Assembly: GCA_934590135.1 (NCBI GenBank)
Contig: CAKTOT010000006.1
Span: 1 to 43,712 of the forward strand
Direction: 5' to 3'
Length of the DNA: 43,712 nt
DNA from: an uncultured Muribaculaceae bacterium
Lineage (GTDB): Bacteria; Bacteroidota; Bacteroidia; Bacteroidales; Muribaculaceae
The notes under the pieces are model-generated. The model was given only the letters and a program-made list of their open reading frames with translations. It was not told the origin of the DNA and made no database searches. Below are positions 25,363-34,739 of the stretch, in pieces; within the stretch, counting starts at the first letter, position 1; the number at the start of each line of letters is the position of its first letter. Both the position numbers and the translations under genes were made by a program.

Positions 25363-26619
25363 ATGACATCTTCCGGAAGATGGATTTCGAACCGCTTGAG
25401 TCATATCAGCGGAACGCGAAGCGCACGTACAGGTAGTATCATCGCCATCGCAGGCGTAGCTTGTGCCATCGCAGTGATGCTGCTTACCCTCGGAATTGCG
25501 CTTGGCTTCAAGCACGATATCAAAGCCAAGCTTTCAGGTTTCGAATCCCAGATAAACATCACGCCGTCATATTCCTATCTAACAGGACGCACAGACAGCA
25601 CAATTAGACTGGATGCCGCACTACATCGAACCATCGATAGTATTATGCCACATGCAAATATATCATTGGCATATAGGCAACCGGCCATACTAAAACCGAC
25701 AGACGACTTTGCCGCCATAATAATATACGGATATGATCACGCCCATAACATTTCCTTTGAGGAAAAAAACATAATCAAAGGTGTGATGCCGGATTATGCG
25801 ACAGATAGGTCGGTAGACGATCATATCGTCATATCATCCTACATTGCATCAAGACTTCGTCTGGATGTGGGAGATAAAATTATGGCTTGTTTCTTTATAA
25901 ACGGAGCCATTAAAGCCAGGCCGATGAAGATTGCAGCCATCTTTAATTCGGGATTTGGCGAATACGACCATACGGTTGCTTATGGCAGTTTAAGGATGTT
26001 GCAGCGGCTGAACAAAGTGAGCGAAAGCACCGGCAATACAATAGAAATAAATGGTTTACCGCAAGAAATAGTACCGGCAAAAGCTCAGGCTTTACAGCAA
26101 GCCCTTATAGACCGGGCGCAGCAACTCGGCAAGGCAGAAGTACCTATTGTAGATAACATTACCCATACCGGGGCAATATACCTCAATTGGCTCGAACTGT
26201 TAGACACCAATGTCATCGTAATCTTTATTCTGATGTGGTGTGTGGGTAGTCTCACTCTTATATCAAGCCTCTTTATTATAATTTTGGATAAGATACGAGC
26301 TATAGGCTTACTACGTGCAATCGGAGCAACGCGTGGATATGTAGATGCAATATTTGTGCGCATCTGTATGCGGCTTGTAGGGTGGGGCATTATAATCGGC
26401 AATGTCATAGGATTAGGATTCGGTTACATACAGATGTGCTGGCACCCGATAGGACTTGACCCGGAAATGTACTACTTGGACAAAGTGCCTTACGCATTTG
26501 ACTGGGTTGGGGTAATTATGATAAATGTAGGCGTAGCCATTTTGGCATGGTGTGTGCTGATACTACCGGCAAAGGTCGCCGGTCGCATTTCACCGGCCAA
26601 GACACTACGATACGAATGA
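25363..26619 (+). CDS. ABC transporter permease, LolC/E-FtsX (MacB-like) type
   Basis: A 418-residue inner-membrane protein with the four-helix MacB/FtsX layout: helix 1 near residue 30 (AIAGVACAIAVMLLTLGIAL), a large periplasmic domain (about 60-275), then three C-terminal helices (about 280-310, 330-360 and 375-405) including the coupling segment KIRAIGLLRAIGAT that contacts the ATPase, and the end PAKTLRYE. This matches lipoprotein-releasing LolC/LolE more than MacB. In Bacteroidota a single such permease often serves as the lipoprotein-release component; the LolD-type ATPase is not in this window. The start is chosen at 25363 because it lies eleven bases after the nadE stop; a longer frame from 25306 would overlap nadE by 47 bases. 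Confidence 0.88.
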   Translation: MTSSGRWISNRLSHISGTRSARTGSIIAIAGVACAIAVMLLTLGIALGFKHDIKAKLSGFESQINITPSYSYLTGRTDSTIRLDAALHRTIDSIMPHANISLAYRQPAILKPTDDFAAIIIYGYDHAHNISFEEKNIIKGVMPDYATDRSVDDHIVISSYIASRLRLDVGDKIMACFFINGAIKARPMKIAAIFNSGFGEYDHTVAYGSLRMLQRLNKVSESTGNTIEINGLPQEIVPAKAQALQQALIDRAQQLGKAEVPIVDNITHTGAIYLNWLELLDTNVIVIFILMWCVGSLTLISSLFIIILDKIRAIGLLRAIGATRGYVDAIFVRICMRLVGWGIIIGNVIGLGFGYIQMCWHPIGLDPEMYYLDKVPYAFDWVGVIMINVGVAILAWCVLILPAKVAGRISPAKTLRYE

Positions 26620-26661
26620 ATTCGGTAACAAGAAGTGGCGACTAAGGGATTTTAGGCTTAA

Positions 26662-26683
26662 TTATTGTTTATTAAAACAATAA
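26662..26683 (+). other. AT-rich hairpin between the permease gene and rsfS
   Basis: TTATTGTTT (26662-26670) and AAACAATAA (26675-26683) form a perfect 9-base stem with a 4-base loop. It is AT-only apart from one pair and has no T-run, so it is a weak terminator candidate or an operator near the rsfS promoter. Confidence 0.35.
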
Positions 26684-26720
26684 TAACTGCGCAGAATCTA
26701 TCCGATGGCAAAAAAAGACG

Positions 26721-26728
26721 TAACTTTG
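26721..26728 (+). promoter_or_regulatory. -7 promoter element for the rsfS-ftsH-prfA-pyrF unit
   Basis: TAACTTTG matches TAnnTTTG exactly, 61 bases before rsfS. No clear -33 box. Confidence 0.65.
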
Positions 26729-26789
26729 TATGATAAAACGCCGAGAGTGGATTAAACTATTAGTTTCCGACCGGCATTAAAACAAGATA

Positions 26790-27149
26790 ATGGAACAGAA
26801 TACAGATATACAGCAACTTATTATCGAAGGGATACACGAACGCAAAGGACGCGGCATCACCATTGTTGATATGAGCCATATCGAATCGGCTGCCACGCCC
26901 AAATTTATCATAGCTCAAGGCAGTTCGCCCACCCAAGTAGGTGCTATAGCAGACAGTGTGCGCGATTATGTGCTTGAACATGGTGGCACCAAGCCATATA
27001 ATTATGATGGGTATTCCAATAGCGAATGGATTGTAATAGACTATGGCGATACACTCGTACATATATTTTTACCGGAAGCGCGCTTGCGCTACAACCTTGA
27101 AGAATTGTGGAGTGATGCTAATATTACCGACATCCCCGACTTAGACTGA
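26790..27149 (+). CDS. rsfS: Ribosomal silencing factor RsfS
   Basis: A 119-residue protein that binds ribosomal protein uL14 and prevents joining of the subunits when nutrients are short. Family features are the IVDMSHIESAATPKFIIAQG segment, the YNYDGYSNSEWIVIDYGDTLVHIF core (W and D are conserved) and the ARLRYNLEELWSDA C-terminal helix. The length is normal. It leads a unit with ftsH 50 bases downstream, an order often seen in Bacteroidota, where translation control and membrane proteostasis genes sit together. Confidence 0.95.
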   Translation: MEQNTDIQQLIIEGIHERKGRGITIVDMSHIESAATPKFIIAQGSSPTQVGAIADSVRDYVLEHGGTKPYNYDGYSNSEWIVIDYGDTLVHIFLPEARLRYNLEELWSDANITDIPDLD

Positions 27150-27199
27150 TACAGGACAGATCCAGAATTAATTCCAACAACGAACGACAAGACACCAAG

Positions 27200-29293
27200 A
27201 TGCCTATACCCTCAATGGGCTCACGCCCTAATGACAAACGACCAAAGAATCGCTTCGGATTCAACATATTTTGGATGTACATCTTAATCATACTGTTTCT
27301 TTTCAGTATGTATTATGTGGACAGCAGTTCGATGAACCGTGAAGTGGACTACTCAACTTTTGAGAGCTACTTATACAAGGGCGATTTTACGAAGATGGTT
27401 GTCTATATAGATAAGAACGAGGCCGAAGGCGTTTTAACAGACGCTATGGCCAAGCAACTATTCAAGGATCGTGACACTTCGACAGATAAATCCGATGCAG
27501 TAGTCACGACTATCATCCCCAACGTAGACAAACTCGGCGACAAGATAGACCAGGCCAAGGCCAACGGCGATATACCCAAGTCAATGACTATAGAATATCG
27601 CAAGTCCAGTGTGCTAAGTACCATTCTGCTTACATTTGGACCGATAATTCTCTTGGTCGGTCTATGGTTCCTGCTTATGCGACGCATGAGCGGAGCAGCC
27701 GGTGCCGGCGGCAACAGTGTTTTTAATGTAGGCAAGTCCAAGGCTAAGATATTTGACAAAGACAACGCCAACAAGGTGACATTTAAGGATGTTGCCGGAC
27801 TACAAGAAGCCAAGACCGAAGTCGAAGAAATCGTTGAATTTCTTAAGAATCCGGAACGGTATACTAACCTTGGGGGCAAGATTCCCAAGGGTGCACTGTT
27901 GGTAGGACCTCCCGGAACCGGTAAGACGCTATTGGCAAAAGCCGTTGCCGGAGAAGCCAACGTTCCATTCTTTAGTATGAGCGGCAGTGACTTTGTTGAG
28001 ATGTTTGTGGGTGTAGGCGCTTCGCGTGTACGAGATCTATTCAGACAAGCCAAAGAAAAGGCTCCGTGCATCATTTTTATTGACGAGATTGACGCTGTAG
28101 GTCGTGCGCGCGGGCGCAATGCCAATATGGGCAGCAACGATGAGCGAGAGAATACCCTCAACCAACTCCTTACAGAGATGGATGGTTTTGGCAGCAATAG
28201 CGGTGTAATCTGTCTTGCCGCCACAAACCGCGTTGACATCTTGGATAAAGCCCTACTGCGAGCCGGACGTTTTGACAGGCAGATATACGTAGATCTTCCG
28301 GATGTAAACGATCGCGTAGCAATATTCAAGGTTCACCTGCGCGACATAAAATACGATGAAGCGCTTGACATTGACCTGCTGGCACGACAGACTGCCGGAT
28401 TCTCCGGCGCAGATATCGCCAATGTATGCAATGAAGCCGCTCTTATAGCTGCACGACACAACAAGAGCATAGTCAGCTCCGAAGATTTCAATGCAGCCAT
28501 CGACCGAATAATCGGCGGACTTGAAAAGAAAAACAAGATTACCACTACCGAAGAGAAACGAGGTATTGCCGTTCATGAGGCAGGTCATGCCACAGTGTCA
28601 TGGCATCTACGTTATGGCGATCCGCTTATAAAGGTCACCATCGTGCCTCGCGGCAAGGCGTTGGGCGCCGCATGGTATGTCCCGGAAGAGCGCCAGCTTG
28701 TTCCGGCACAGGCGTTGCTTGACCAGATATGCTCGTTGCTTGGCGGCCGCGCAGCCGAAGACTTGGTAATCGGACAGGTAACTACCGGTGCACTCAATGA
28801 TCTCGAACGGGCCACCAAGGTCGCATACTCCTATGTATCATTGTATGGCATGAGTTCCAAAATCCCCAATATCAGCTACTACGATTCGACGGGACAAGAT
28901 TTTGCTTTTACCAAGCCATACAGCGAAGGACGAGCACGCATCATAGACAATGAAGTATCACGCATCATCAATGAACAATACGAACGCGCCAAAAACATTC
29001 TTGCACAATATAAAGAAGGACTTGGTCAGCTTGCCGATGCTCTATATAATAGAGAAGTCATCTTTACCGCCGATGTAGAAGCTATATTCGGTCCGCGTCA
29101 ATGGACATCACGTAGTGACGAGATAATGGCACTCAACAAAAACCAAGAAAAAGATGAAGCCGACTCGGATAAAGATGGTGACATAAATGAAGGCAATGAC
29201 ACAACTTCATCGGATAATGGCGAAGATGATGCAAACGCAGCATCTTCATCATCCAATCAGACCACGCCGCCACCATTCAAAGGTGACAACTAA
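27200..29293 (+). CDS. ftsH: ATP-dependent zinc metalloprotease FtsH
   Basis: Membrane-anchored hexameric AAA+ protease that degrades unneeded or damaged membrane and short-lived cytosolic proteins. Two transmembrane helices (about 14-37 and 136-158) flank a short periplasmic domain. The AAA module has Walker A GPPGTGKT (236-243), Walker B IIFIDEIDAVG and the second region of homology ending RAGRFDRQIYVDLPD. The protease active site HEAGH is at 459-463. The C-terminus after about residue 640 is an acidic, Ser/Asp/Asn-rich disordered tail ending PPPFKGDN. No cdsA gene follows, although that order is common in the phylum; prfA follows after 23 bases. Confidence 0.98.
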   Translation: MPIPSMGSRPNDKRPKNRFGFNIFWMYILIILFLFSMYYVDSSSMNREVDYSTFESYLYKGDFTKMVVYIDKNEAEGVLTDAMAKQLFKDRDTSTDKSDAVVTTIIPNVDKLGDKIDQAKANGDIPKSMTIEYRKSSVLSTILLTFGPIILLVGLWFLLMRRMSGAAGAGGNSVFNVGKSKAKIFDKDNANKVTFKDVAGLQEAKTEVEEIVEFLKNPERYTNLGGKIPKGALLVGPPGTGKTLLAKAVAGEANVPFFSMSGSDFVEMFVGVGASRVRDLFRQAKEKAPCIIFIDEIDAVGRARGRNANMGSNDERENTLNQLLTEMDGFGSNSGVICLAATNRVDILDKALLRAGRFDRQIYVDLPDVNDRVAIFKVHLRDIKYDEALDIDLLARQTAGFSGADIANVCNEAALIAARHNKSIVSSEDFNAAIDRIIGGLEKKNKITTTEEKRGIAVHEAGHATVSWHLRYGDPLIKVTIVPRGKALGAAWYVPEERQLVPAQALLDQICSLLGGRAAEDLVIGQVTTGALNDLERATKVAYSYVSLYGMSSKIPNISYYDSTGQDFAFTKPYSEGRARIIDNEVSRIINEQYERAKNILAQYKEGLGQLADALYNREVIFTADVEAIFGPRQWTSRSDEIMALNKNQEKDEADSDKDGDINEGNDTTSSDNGEDDANAASSSSNQTTPPPFKGDN

Positions 29294-29316
29294 TTGCAAA
29301 ACAAGAGTTATATAAT

Positions 29317-30426
29317 ATGGCCGAAAACTCATTGCTCGAACGCTTAGACGGCATAGACGCACGCTTCCAAGAAGTCTCGACACTTCTGGCTGATCCCGAA
29401 GTCATAGCTGACCAAAAGCGGTATGTCACTCTCACCAAAGAGTATAAAGATCTGTCTGCATTAACCAAGGCAACAGACCATTATCGTCAGCTTCTGGCAG
29501 ACATAGCCGACGGCAAAGAAATACTGGAAAGCGACGAAGACTATGACATTCGAGCTATGGCCAAAGAACAAATAGAGACAGCCACAGCCCAACTGCCGGA
29601 AGCCGAACAGGAAATTAAGTTGCTATTAATACCTTCCGACCCGGAAGATTCGAAAAATGCTATTCTCGAAATACGCGCCGGCACCGGAGGAGACGAAGCT
29701 GCGCTATTTGCCGGAGATTTACTGAAAATGTATGGTAAATTCTGTGAGCATCGCGGTTGGTCTTTCAATATTACGAGTTACACCGAGGGCAGTGCCGGGG
29801 GCTTTAAGGAAGTCATCGTTGCTGTCAGCGGTGATGGCGTATATGGCGTTCTCAAATATGAGAGCGGCGTACACCGCGTACAACGAGTACCAGCCACCGA
29901 GACACAAGGACGAGTGCATACCTCTGCCGCAACTGTAGCAGTATTGCCCGAAGCCGAGCCATTTGATGTTGAAATCAACGAAGGCGAAATAAAATGGGAT
30001 ACATTTCGTAGCGGAGGAGCCGGAGGCCAGAATGTGAATAAGGTAGAATCAGGCGTACGCCTTCGCTATATGTGGCGCAACCCTAATACGGGCGAAACAG
30101 AGGAAATTCTGATAGAATGCACCGAGACGCGCGATCAGCCCAAGAACAAAGAGCGAGCACTTAGCCGCTTAAGGACATTTATTTACGATAAAGAACATCG
30201 CAAATACATGGATGATATTGCTTCGCGTCGAAAGACTATGGTATCTACAGGAGATCGCTCGGCCAAAATACGAACATACAACTATCCACAAGGACGTATT
30301 ACCGACCATCGCATCGGATACACGATATACAATCTTGCTGCATTTATGGATGGAGACATCCAAGAATGTATAGATAGGCTAACAGTCGCTGAAAATGCCG
30401 AAAAGCTAAAGGCGGCCGAATTATAA
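29317..30426 (+). CDS. prfA: Peptide chain release factor 1
   Basis: Recognises UAA and UAG stop codons and triggers release of the peptide. The tripeptide anticodon PAT is at residues 192-194 (RVPATETQGRVHTS), which distinguishes it from RF2 (SPF), and the catalytic GGQ is at 236-238 in SGGAGGQNVNKVES. The length of 369 residues is typical. There is no programmed frameshift, as expected for RF1. It is followed 16 bases later by pyrF; a prfA-pyrF pair is a recurrent Bacteroidales arrangement. Confidence 0.98.
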   Translation: MAENSLLERLDGIDARFQEVSTLLADPEVIADQKRYVTLTKEYKDLSALTKATDHYRQLLADIADGKEILESDEDYDIRAMAKEQIETATAQLPEAEQEIKLLLIPSDPEDSKNAILEIRAGTGGDEAALFAGDLLKMYGKFCEHRGWSFNITSYTEGSAGGFKEVIVAVSGDGVYGVLKYESGVHRVQRVPATETQGRVHTSAATVAVLPEAEPFDVEINEGEIKWDTFRSGGAGGQNVNKVESGVRLRYMWRNPNTGETEEILIECTETRDQPKNKERALSRLRTFIYDKEHRKYMDDIASRRKTMVSTGDRSAKIRTYNYPQGRITDHRIGYTIYNLAAFMDGDIQECIDRLTVAENAEKLKAAEL

Positions 30427-30442
30427 TAAAACACATACAACA

Positions 30443-31279
30443 ATGAAGCGCATCGAACTTGTCAACCAGATCAAATCCAAAGGCACATTTCTCTGCATTG
30501 GACTTGATCCGGATCCAAAACTTATGCCGTCTGTACTTGGAACGGGAACAGATGCAGTCCTCACATTCAACAAAGCGATCGTTGATGCAACAGCCAAATA
30601 CTGCATTGCTTACAAGCCGAATACCGCATTCTACGAATGTCTTGGAATGAAAGGGTGGGAGACACTCATCGCCACAATCAAATATATCAAAGACAACTAC
30701 CCTGACCATCTTGTAATAGCTGATGCAAAAAGAGGTGATATAGGCAATACCTCGCGTATGTACGCGCGTGCATTCTTTGAAGAGATGCAGGCGGATGCAG
30801 TCACAGTTGCCCCTTATATGGGGCAGGATAGCGTCCAGCCATTCTTGGATTACGAGGGCAAATGGACAATACTGCTTGCTTTGACATCCAACAAAAGCGC
30901 CGAAGACTTTGAAATGATAGCAGACAAAAACGGACATTTCATCTTTGAGAGGATACTTAAGCGCTCGCTAAGATGGGGTAATCCGGTAAATATGATGTAC
31001 GTAGTAGGCGCAACGCGTCCCGAAGCCTTTGAGACTGTACGACAATTAGTTCCTCGACATTTTCTCCTTGTGCCCGGAGTCGGCGCCCAAGGTGGAAGCC
31101 TTGAAGAAGTATGCGAATACGGGCTCAATGACGAATGTGGACTAATAGTAAATAGCTCACGATCCATCATATATGCGTCAGATGGCGAAGACTATGCGCA
31201 AGCCGCAGCCGCAAAGGCTCAAAAAACCGCACAGAAGATGGCAGAGATTCTTAAGGCCAAAGGACTTATAGACGCATAA
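30443..31279 (+). CDS. pyrF: Orotidine 5'-phosphate decarboxylase (long, type 2)
   Basis: Last step of UMP synthesis: decarboxylates orotidine monophosphate. The 278-residue length and the DAKRGDIG motif (94-101, with the catalytic Lys-Asp pair) identify the longer PyrF subfamily rather than the E. coli type. Other conserved blocks are LCIGLDPDP near the start, NTAFYE, and VPGVGAQGG with NSSRSIIYA at the phosphate site. It ends the rsfS-ftsH-prfA-pyrF run; no hairpin terminator is evident in the following 138-base gap, which contains the pgk promoter. Confidence 0.97.
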   Translation: MKRIELVNQIKSKGTFLCIGLDPDPKLMPSVLGTGTDAVLTFNKAIVDATAKYCIAYKPNTAFYECLGMKGWETLIATIKYIKDNYPDHLVIADAKRGDIGNTSRMYARAFFEEMQADAVTVAPYMGQDSVQPFLDYEGKWTILLALTSNKSAEDFEMIADKNGHFIFERILKRSLRWGNPVNMMYVVGATRPEAFETVRQLVPRHFLLVPGVGAQGGSLEEVCEYGLNDECGLIVNSSRSIIYASDGEDYAQAAAAKAQKTAQKMAEILKAKGLIDA

Positions 31280-31337
31280 GCAGAACAACAAACGCACGTT
31301 TAAGCAGCAAAAAGCGACAAATATGGAATTTTTTCAT

Positions 31338-31345
31338 TAATTTTG
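31338..31345 (+). promoter_or_regulatory. -7 promoter element for pgk
   Basis: TAATTTTG matches TAnnTTTG and lies 73 bases before the start codon. No clear -33 box. It gives pgk its own promoter. Confidence 0.6.
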
Positions 31346-31417
31346 TCCCGCGAAAAGACAGATAATTCTACAATACGCACAATCAACATATATCTAAACA
31401 TACAAATTCAGTAGATT

Positions 31418-32665
31418 ATGACAATAGACAATTTTAACTTTGCCGGCAAGCGCGCCATTGTCCGTGTGGACTTCAATGTGCCTCTGGACGAAAACGGCAA
31501 CGTCACCGACGACACTCGTATTCGCGGAGCTCTTCCCACCTTGAAAAAGATTCTTGCCGATGGCGGTTCGCTCATCATCATGTCGCATATGGGTAAGCCC
31601 AAAGGCAAAGTCAACCCCAAACTGTCACTCAAGCAAATCATAGATGTAGTGGCTAAGTATTTGGGCCGTGACGTTAAATTTGCTGATGATGCCGCCAATG
31701 CAAGCGAAGCTGCAGCAGCACTCAAGCCCGGCGAGGTATTGCTGCTTGAGAACCTTCGCTTCCATGCCGAAGAAGAAGGCAAGCCCGTAGGCATCGAAAA
31801 AGATGATCCCGCATACGATGCAGCAAAGAAAGAGATGAAAGAACGTCAAATAGCATTTGCTAAGATTCTTGCATCCTATGCTGACGTATATGTAAACGAC
31901 GCATTCGGCACCGCACATCGTCGCCATGCATCCACAGCAGTTATAGCAGACTACTTTGACGCCGATCACAAGATGCTGGGCTATCTTATGGAAAAAGAGG
32001 TCAAGGCCGTAGATAACATCCTGAGCAACATTAAGCGTCCCTTTACCGCGATTATGGGCGGTAGTAAAGTCTCGACCAAGATAGGGATTATCGAAAACCT
32101 TATGGACAAGGTTGACAACCTCATCTTGTGCGGTGGTATGACCTATACCTTTGCCAAGGCTCTTGGCGGAAAAGTAGGTTCGTCTATCTGTGAAAACGAT
32201 AAACTGGATCTTGCACTCGATATAATCAAGAAAGCCAAAGAAAAAGGAGTAAACCTGGTACTCGGCACAGACTGCGTTGCCGGTGACGCTTTCAGCAACG
32301 ATTGCCATACCCAGATATGCAGCGTCATGGAAATTCCCGATGGATGGGAAGGCCTTGATGCCGGACCCGAGACACGCAAAGCCTTCGCAGAAGCCATCAA
32401 GGGGGCTAAGACTATTCTGTGGAATGGTCCTGCAGGCGTATTTGAGTTCGACAACTTTACCGCTGGTAGCCGTGCTATAGCAGATGCCATCGTAGAAGCC
32501 ACAAAGAACGGAGCATTCTCTCTAGTAGGCGGAGGCGATAGTGTCGCCTGCATCAACAAATTCGGCCTTGCCGACAAGGTATCGTACGTATCCACCGGCG
32601 GCGGCGCTTTGCTCGAAGCAATTGAAGGCAAAATACTGCCGGGCATCGCAGCTATTAAAGGCTAA
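31418..32665 (+). CDS. pgk: Phosphoglycerate kinase
   Basis: Glycolytic enzyme that makes ATP from 1,3-bisphosphoglycerate. Family blocks in order: RVDFNVPLDENGN (15-27), SHMGKPKGK, LLLENLRFHAEEEG, the hinge-proximal GGSKVSTKIGIIENLM, ILWNGPAGVFEFDNF, and the nucleotide-binding GGGDSVACINKF and VSTGGGALLEA. The 415-residue length is normal. It is transcribed alone: its own promoter lies in front and a near-perfect bidirectional terminator follows. Confidence 0.99.
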   Translation: MTIDNFNFAGKRAIVRVDFNVPLDENGNVTDDTRIRGALPTLKKILADGGSLIIMSHMGKPKGKVNPKLSLKQIIDVVAKYLGRDVKFADDAANASEAAAALKPGEVLLLENLRFHAEEEGKPVGIEKDDPAYDAAKKEMKERQIAFAKILASYADVYVNDAFGTAHRRHASTAVIADYFDADHKMLGYLMEKEVKAVDNILSNIKRPFTAIMGGSKVSTKIGIIENLMDKVDNLILCGGMTYTFAKALGGKVGSSICENDKLDLALDIIKKAKEKGVNLVLGTDCVAGDAFSNDCHTQICSVMEIPDGWEGLDAGPETRKAFAEAIKGAKTILWNGPAGVFEFDNFTAGSRAIADAIVEATKNGAFSLVGGGDSVACINKFGLADKVSYVSTGGGALLEAIEGKILPGIAAIKG

Positions 32666-32726
32666 TCAATAAATCAGATACATTGCAATTCATTCAATCT
32701 TATAGGTTAAATTGAATTGTAGTCAA

Positions 32727-32770
32727 ATATAACAAGTGCCGTCCGAAACCTCGGACGGCACTTGTTATAT
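32727..32770. terminator. Bidirectional terminator between pgk and the metallophosphoesterase gene
   Basis: A perfect 20-base inverted repeat (32727-32746 with 32751-32770) encloses a 4-base loop. The core GTGCCGTCCGA is GC-rich and the ends are AT-rich on both strands, suiting termination of both convergent genes. Confidence 0.93.
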
Positions 32771-32785
32771 ATCGTAGCCTAAAGG

Positions 32786-34642
32786 CTATTTTCGGCTTAT
32801 GCGGAAGATAGTGCCTTCAATAAGGCTAACCCATATCTCACCTGTTGTTGGGTCGATATCTATACCATTAATTTCGCTGACACCCAGCGGAATACTCCAA
32901 ACAACTTTCTGCGCGACAGGATCTACGGCGGTAACGATGCCGCGACGGCTTCCGGCATACACAATTCCGGCATTGTCTTCCGCCACAATACATGGTGCAT
33001 GCTCATATCCAAGGCCCATATCGACAGTCCAAAGCTCCTTGAAATCAGGGGTTCGGGAGTCTACCGCGACCAATTCGCCATCCATCGTTTTGGCATACAC
33101 TCTGGATCCGTCCCGGCTTACGCCAAGGCTTTCACGATACTTATGGCTATTATTGCGCCACAGCTGCTTCCCTGTTTTACGATCCAAGGCTGTCATATAT
33201 CTGTCGGGGGCAACGACAAAGACTTTGTCCTCCGTCACGACAGGTACAACATTGCCCGGACCTAACATATTTGCAGTCTTGCCATTATTCCAATACCAGC
33301 GCAGTCGTCCGTTACGCAGATCGAGGCACCGCAGATTGGTATCCCATGCACCGAAAACTACATCATTGCCATCTATTGCAGGCGCAGCCTGACAATAGTT
33401 GAATATAGAGTCATAAGACCATATAATCTTTGCGGGGTTGGCTGCATCACGGCATTCCATGCGCTTGTATCCACCCTGAATATAGCGTTTGCCGTCAGGA
33501 GACAAAGCGCCATCCGCAACGTATGGACCCTCCTTGCTGACAATATTACGCGTAATGTGTCCGGTCCGCGAATCCAAGACAAGTATACCGCCACAATATG
33601 GTGCAGCTACAAGATGCTTTTTACCTCCGAGAGCCACCGGACGGCTGAATACCGAAGCGCCGTCAGGGACACGCACAGACCAACGCAACAGACCGTCACG
33701 CTTGTTTAAGGCCCGGACATTACCAACAGATGTGGCAAAATACGCATTATCCGCATCAAAGCCTATACGGGTGAATATGGACGCACTATCTGTCCATACA
33801 CGAACAATATCATATCCGGATGGTATGTTTGATTTGTCAAAACCGATACGAACGTCTTTTACGGGCGTATGCTTCATACGATTAGAGGTCGCAAAACGAG
33901 CCACCGGGGCTTTGCCTAACTGCTTGTCATACACAAGAGTCCATTGTGGAGTCACATCGACAATAGAATATCCGTAATTGCCCTTACCCATATCAAGAGC
34001 ACGCACCATAACGCCCTCGAGATCACTCACATCATATCGTATCCAGCGGTGATAATGGCCATTGATATGTGCGATAACCGGGTATTGCAACAATATATCG
34101 GCGTAATCGCGCCAATTGTCAAGATCGTTCTGACGTATGGGGTAGCGATTAAAAGACAGGACTTTTGTACCGGGAGTTGCCAAACTGTCAAGCGTAGACT
34201 TAAGCCAGTGCAAGTCCTCCTGTTTTATGTGGCCGTCTCCCATCTTCATGAACGGGCCGCAATTGATGCCTATAACCACCAGCGAATCAATTTTGAATAC
34301 AAAGCGATCATTGCCGAAAGTGTCTACAAACGTCTTGGTTGCACTTTGGCTCCAGTTGTTTTCGTGGTTACCGGGCAATACATACAGAGGAACACGGATT
34401 GCAGACACTATGGATTTCACGTTGGCCAGCTGCTCGTCGCTGCCCTCGTTTGTCAGGTCGCCGTCAATAATGACGGCGTCATAATTGCCGTCATTGATTT
34501 CGGCAACAGCACGTCGCAACTGAACATCGTTGGCGTTGACGGGCGTCACATGTATGTCTGACAGCACGGCAAAACGCTGCGACCACACCATCGGTATGGC
34601 AAAAGCAACAAGTACAGTCGCTAAAAGTCTATTAAGATGCAT
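32786..34642 (-). CDS. Calcineurin-like metallophosphoesterase fused to a PQQ-type beta-propeller, exported
   Basis: A 618-residue exported protein. After a signal peptide (about 1-22) the metallophosphoesterase domain (about 23-240) shows Asp29-x-His31 in LSDIHVTP, GDLTNEG at 61-67, GNHEN at 91-95 and INGHYHRW near 200. From about residue 280 to the end there are repeated blades of the PQQ/pyrrolo-quinoline-like type (ALNKRDGLLRWSV, VLDSRTGHITRN, CLDLRNGRLRWYW, ALDRKTGKQLWRN, AVDPVAQKVVWSI), about seven in number. The propeller probably binds a partner or substrate; cofactor binding cannot be claimed. The phosphoesterase substrate is unknown. The gene is single and leftward, divergent from dnaG with about 97 bases between. 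Confidence 0.88.
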   Translation of the reverse strand: MHLNRLLATVLVAFAIPMVWSQRFAVLSDIHVTPVNANDVQLRRAVAEINDGNYDAVIIDGDLTNEGSDEQLANVKSIVSAIRVPLYVLPGNHENNWSQSATKTFVDTFGNDRFVFKIDSLVVIGINCGPFMKMGDGHIKQEDLHWLKSTLDSLATPGTKVLSFNRYPIRQNDLDNWRDYADILLQYPVIAHINGHYHRWIRYDVSDLEGVMVRALDMGKGNYGYSIVDVTPQWTLVYDKQLGKAPVARFATSNRMKHTPVKDVRIGFDKSNIPSGYDIVRVWTDSASIFTRIGFDADNAYFATSVGNVRALNKRDGLLRWSVRVPDGASVFSRPVALGGKKHLVAAPYCGGILVLDSRTGHITRNIVSKEGPYVADGALSPDGKRYIQGGYKRMECRDAANPAKIIWSYDSIFNYCQAAPAIDGNDVVFGAWDTNLRCLDLRNGRLRWYWNNGKTANMLGPGNVVPVVTEDKVFVVAPDRYMTALDRKTGKQLWRNNSHKYRESLGVSRDGSRVYAKTMDGELVAVDSRTPDFKELWTVDMGLGYEHAPCIVAEDNAGIVYAGSRRGIVTAVDPVAQKVVWSIPLGVSEINGIDIDPTTGEIWVSLIEGTIFRISRK

Positions 34643-34722
34643 TTTATCTTTAGTTTGGTTTATATTATTGTGAAACTTGGATTTTATCTACATTACTTAT
34701 GTAAAGATACAGACTTTTTTTG

Positions 34723-34730
34723 TAACTTCG
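34723..34730 (+). promoter_or_regulatory. Possible -7 element for dnaG
   Basis: TAACTTCG differs from TAnnTTTG at one position and lies nine bases before the dnaG start at 34740. If used, the transcript would have almost no leader. Confidence 0.35.
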
Positions 34731-34739
34731 CTATACATT

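Noticed and set aside
30850..31170. Minus-strand open frames opposite pyrF and other housekeeping genes.
   Set aside because: They are antisense shadows of conserved genes, with no family features and no promoter or leader of their own.
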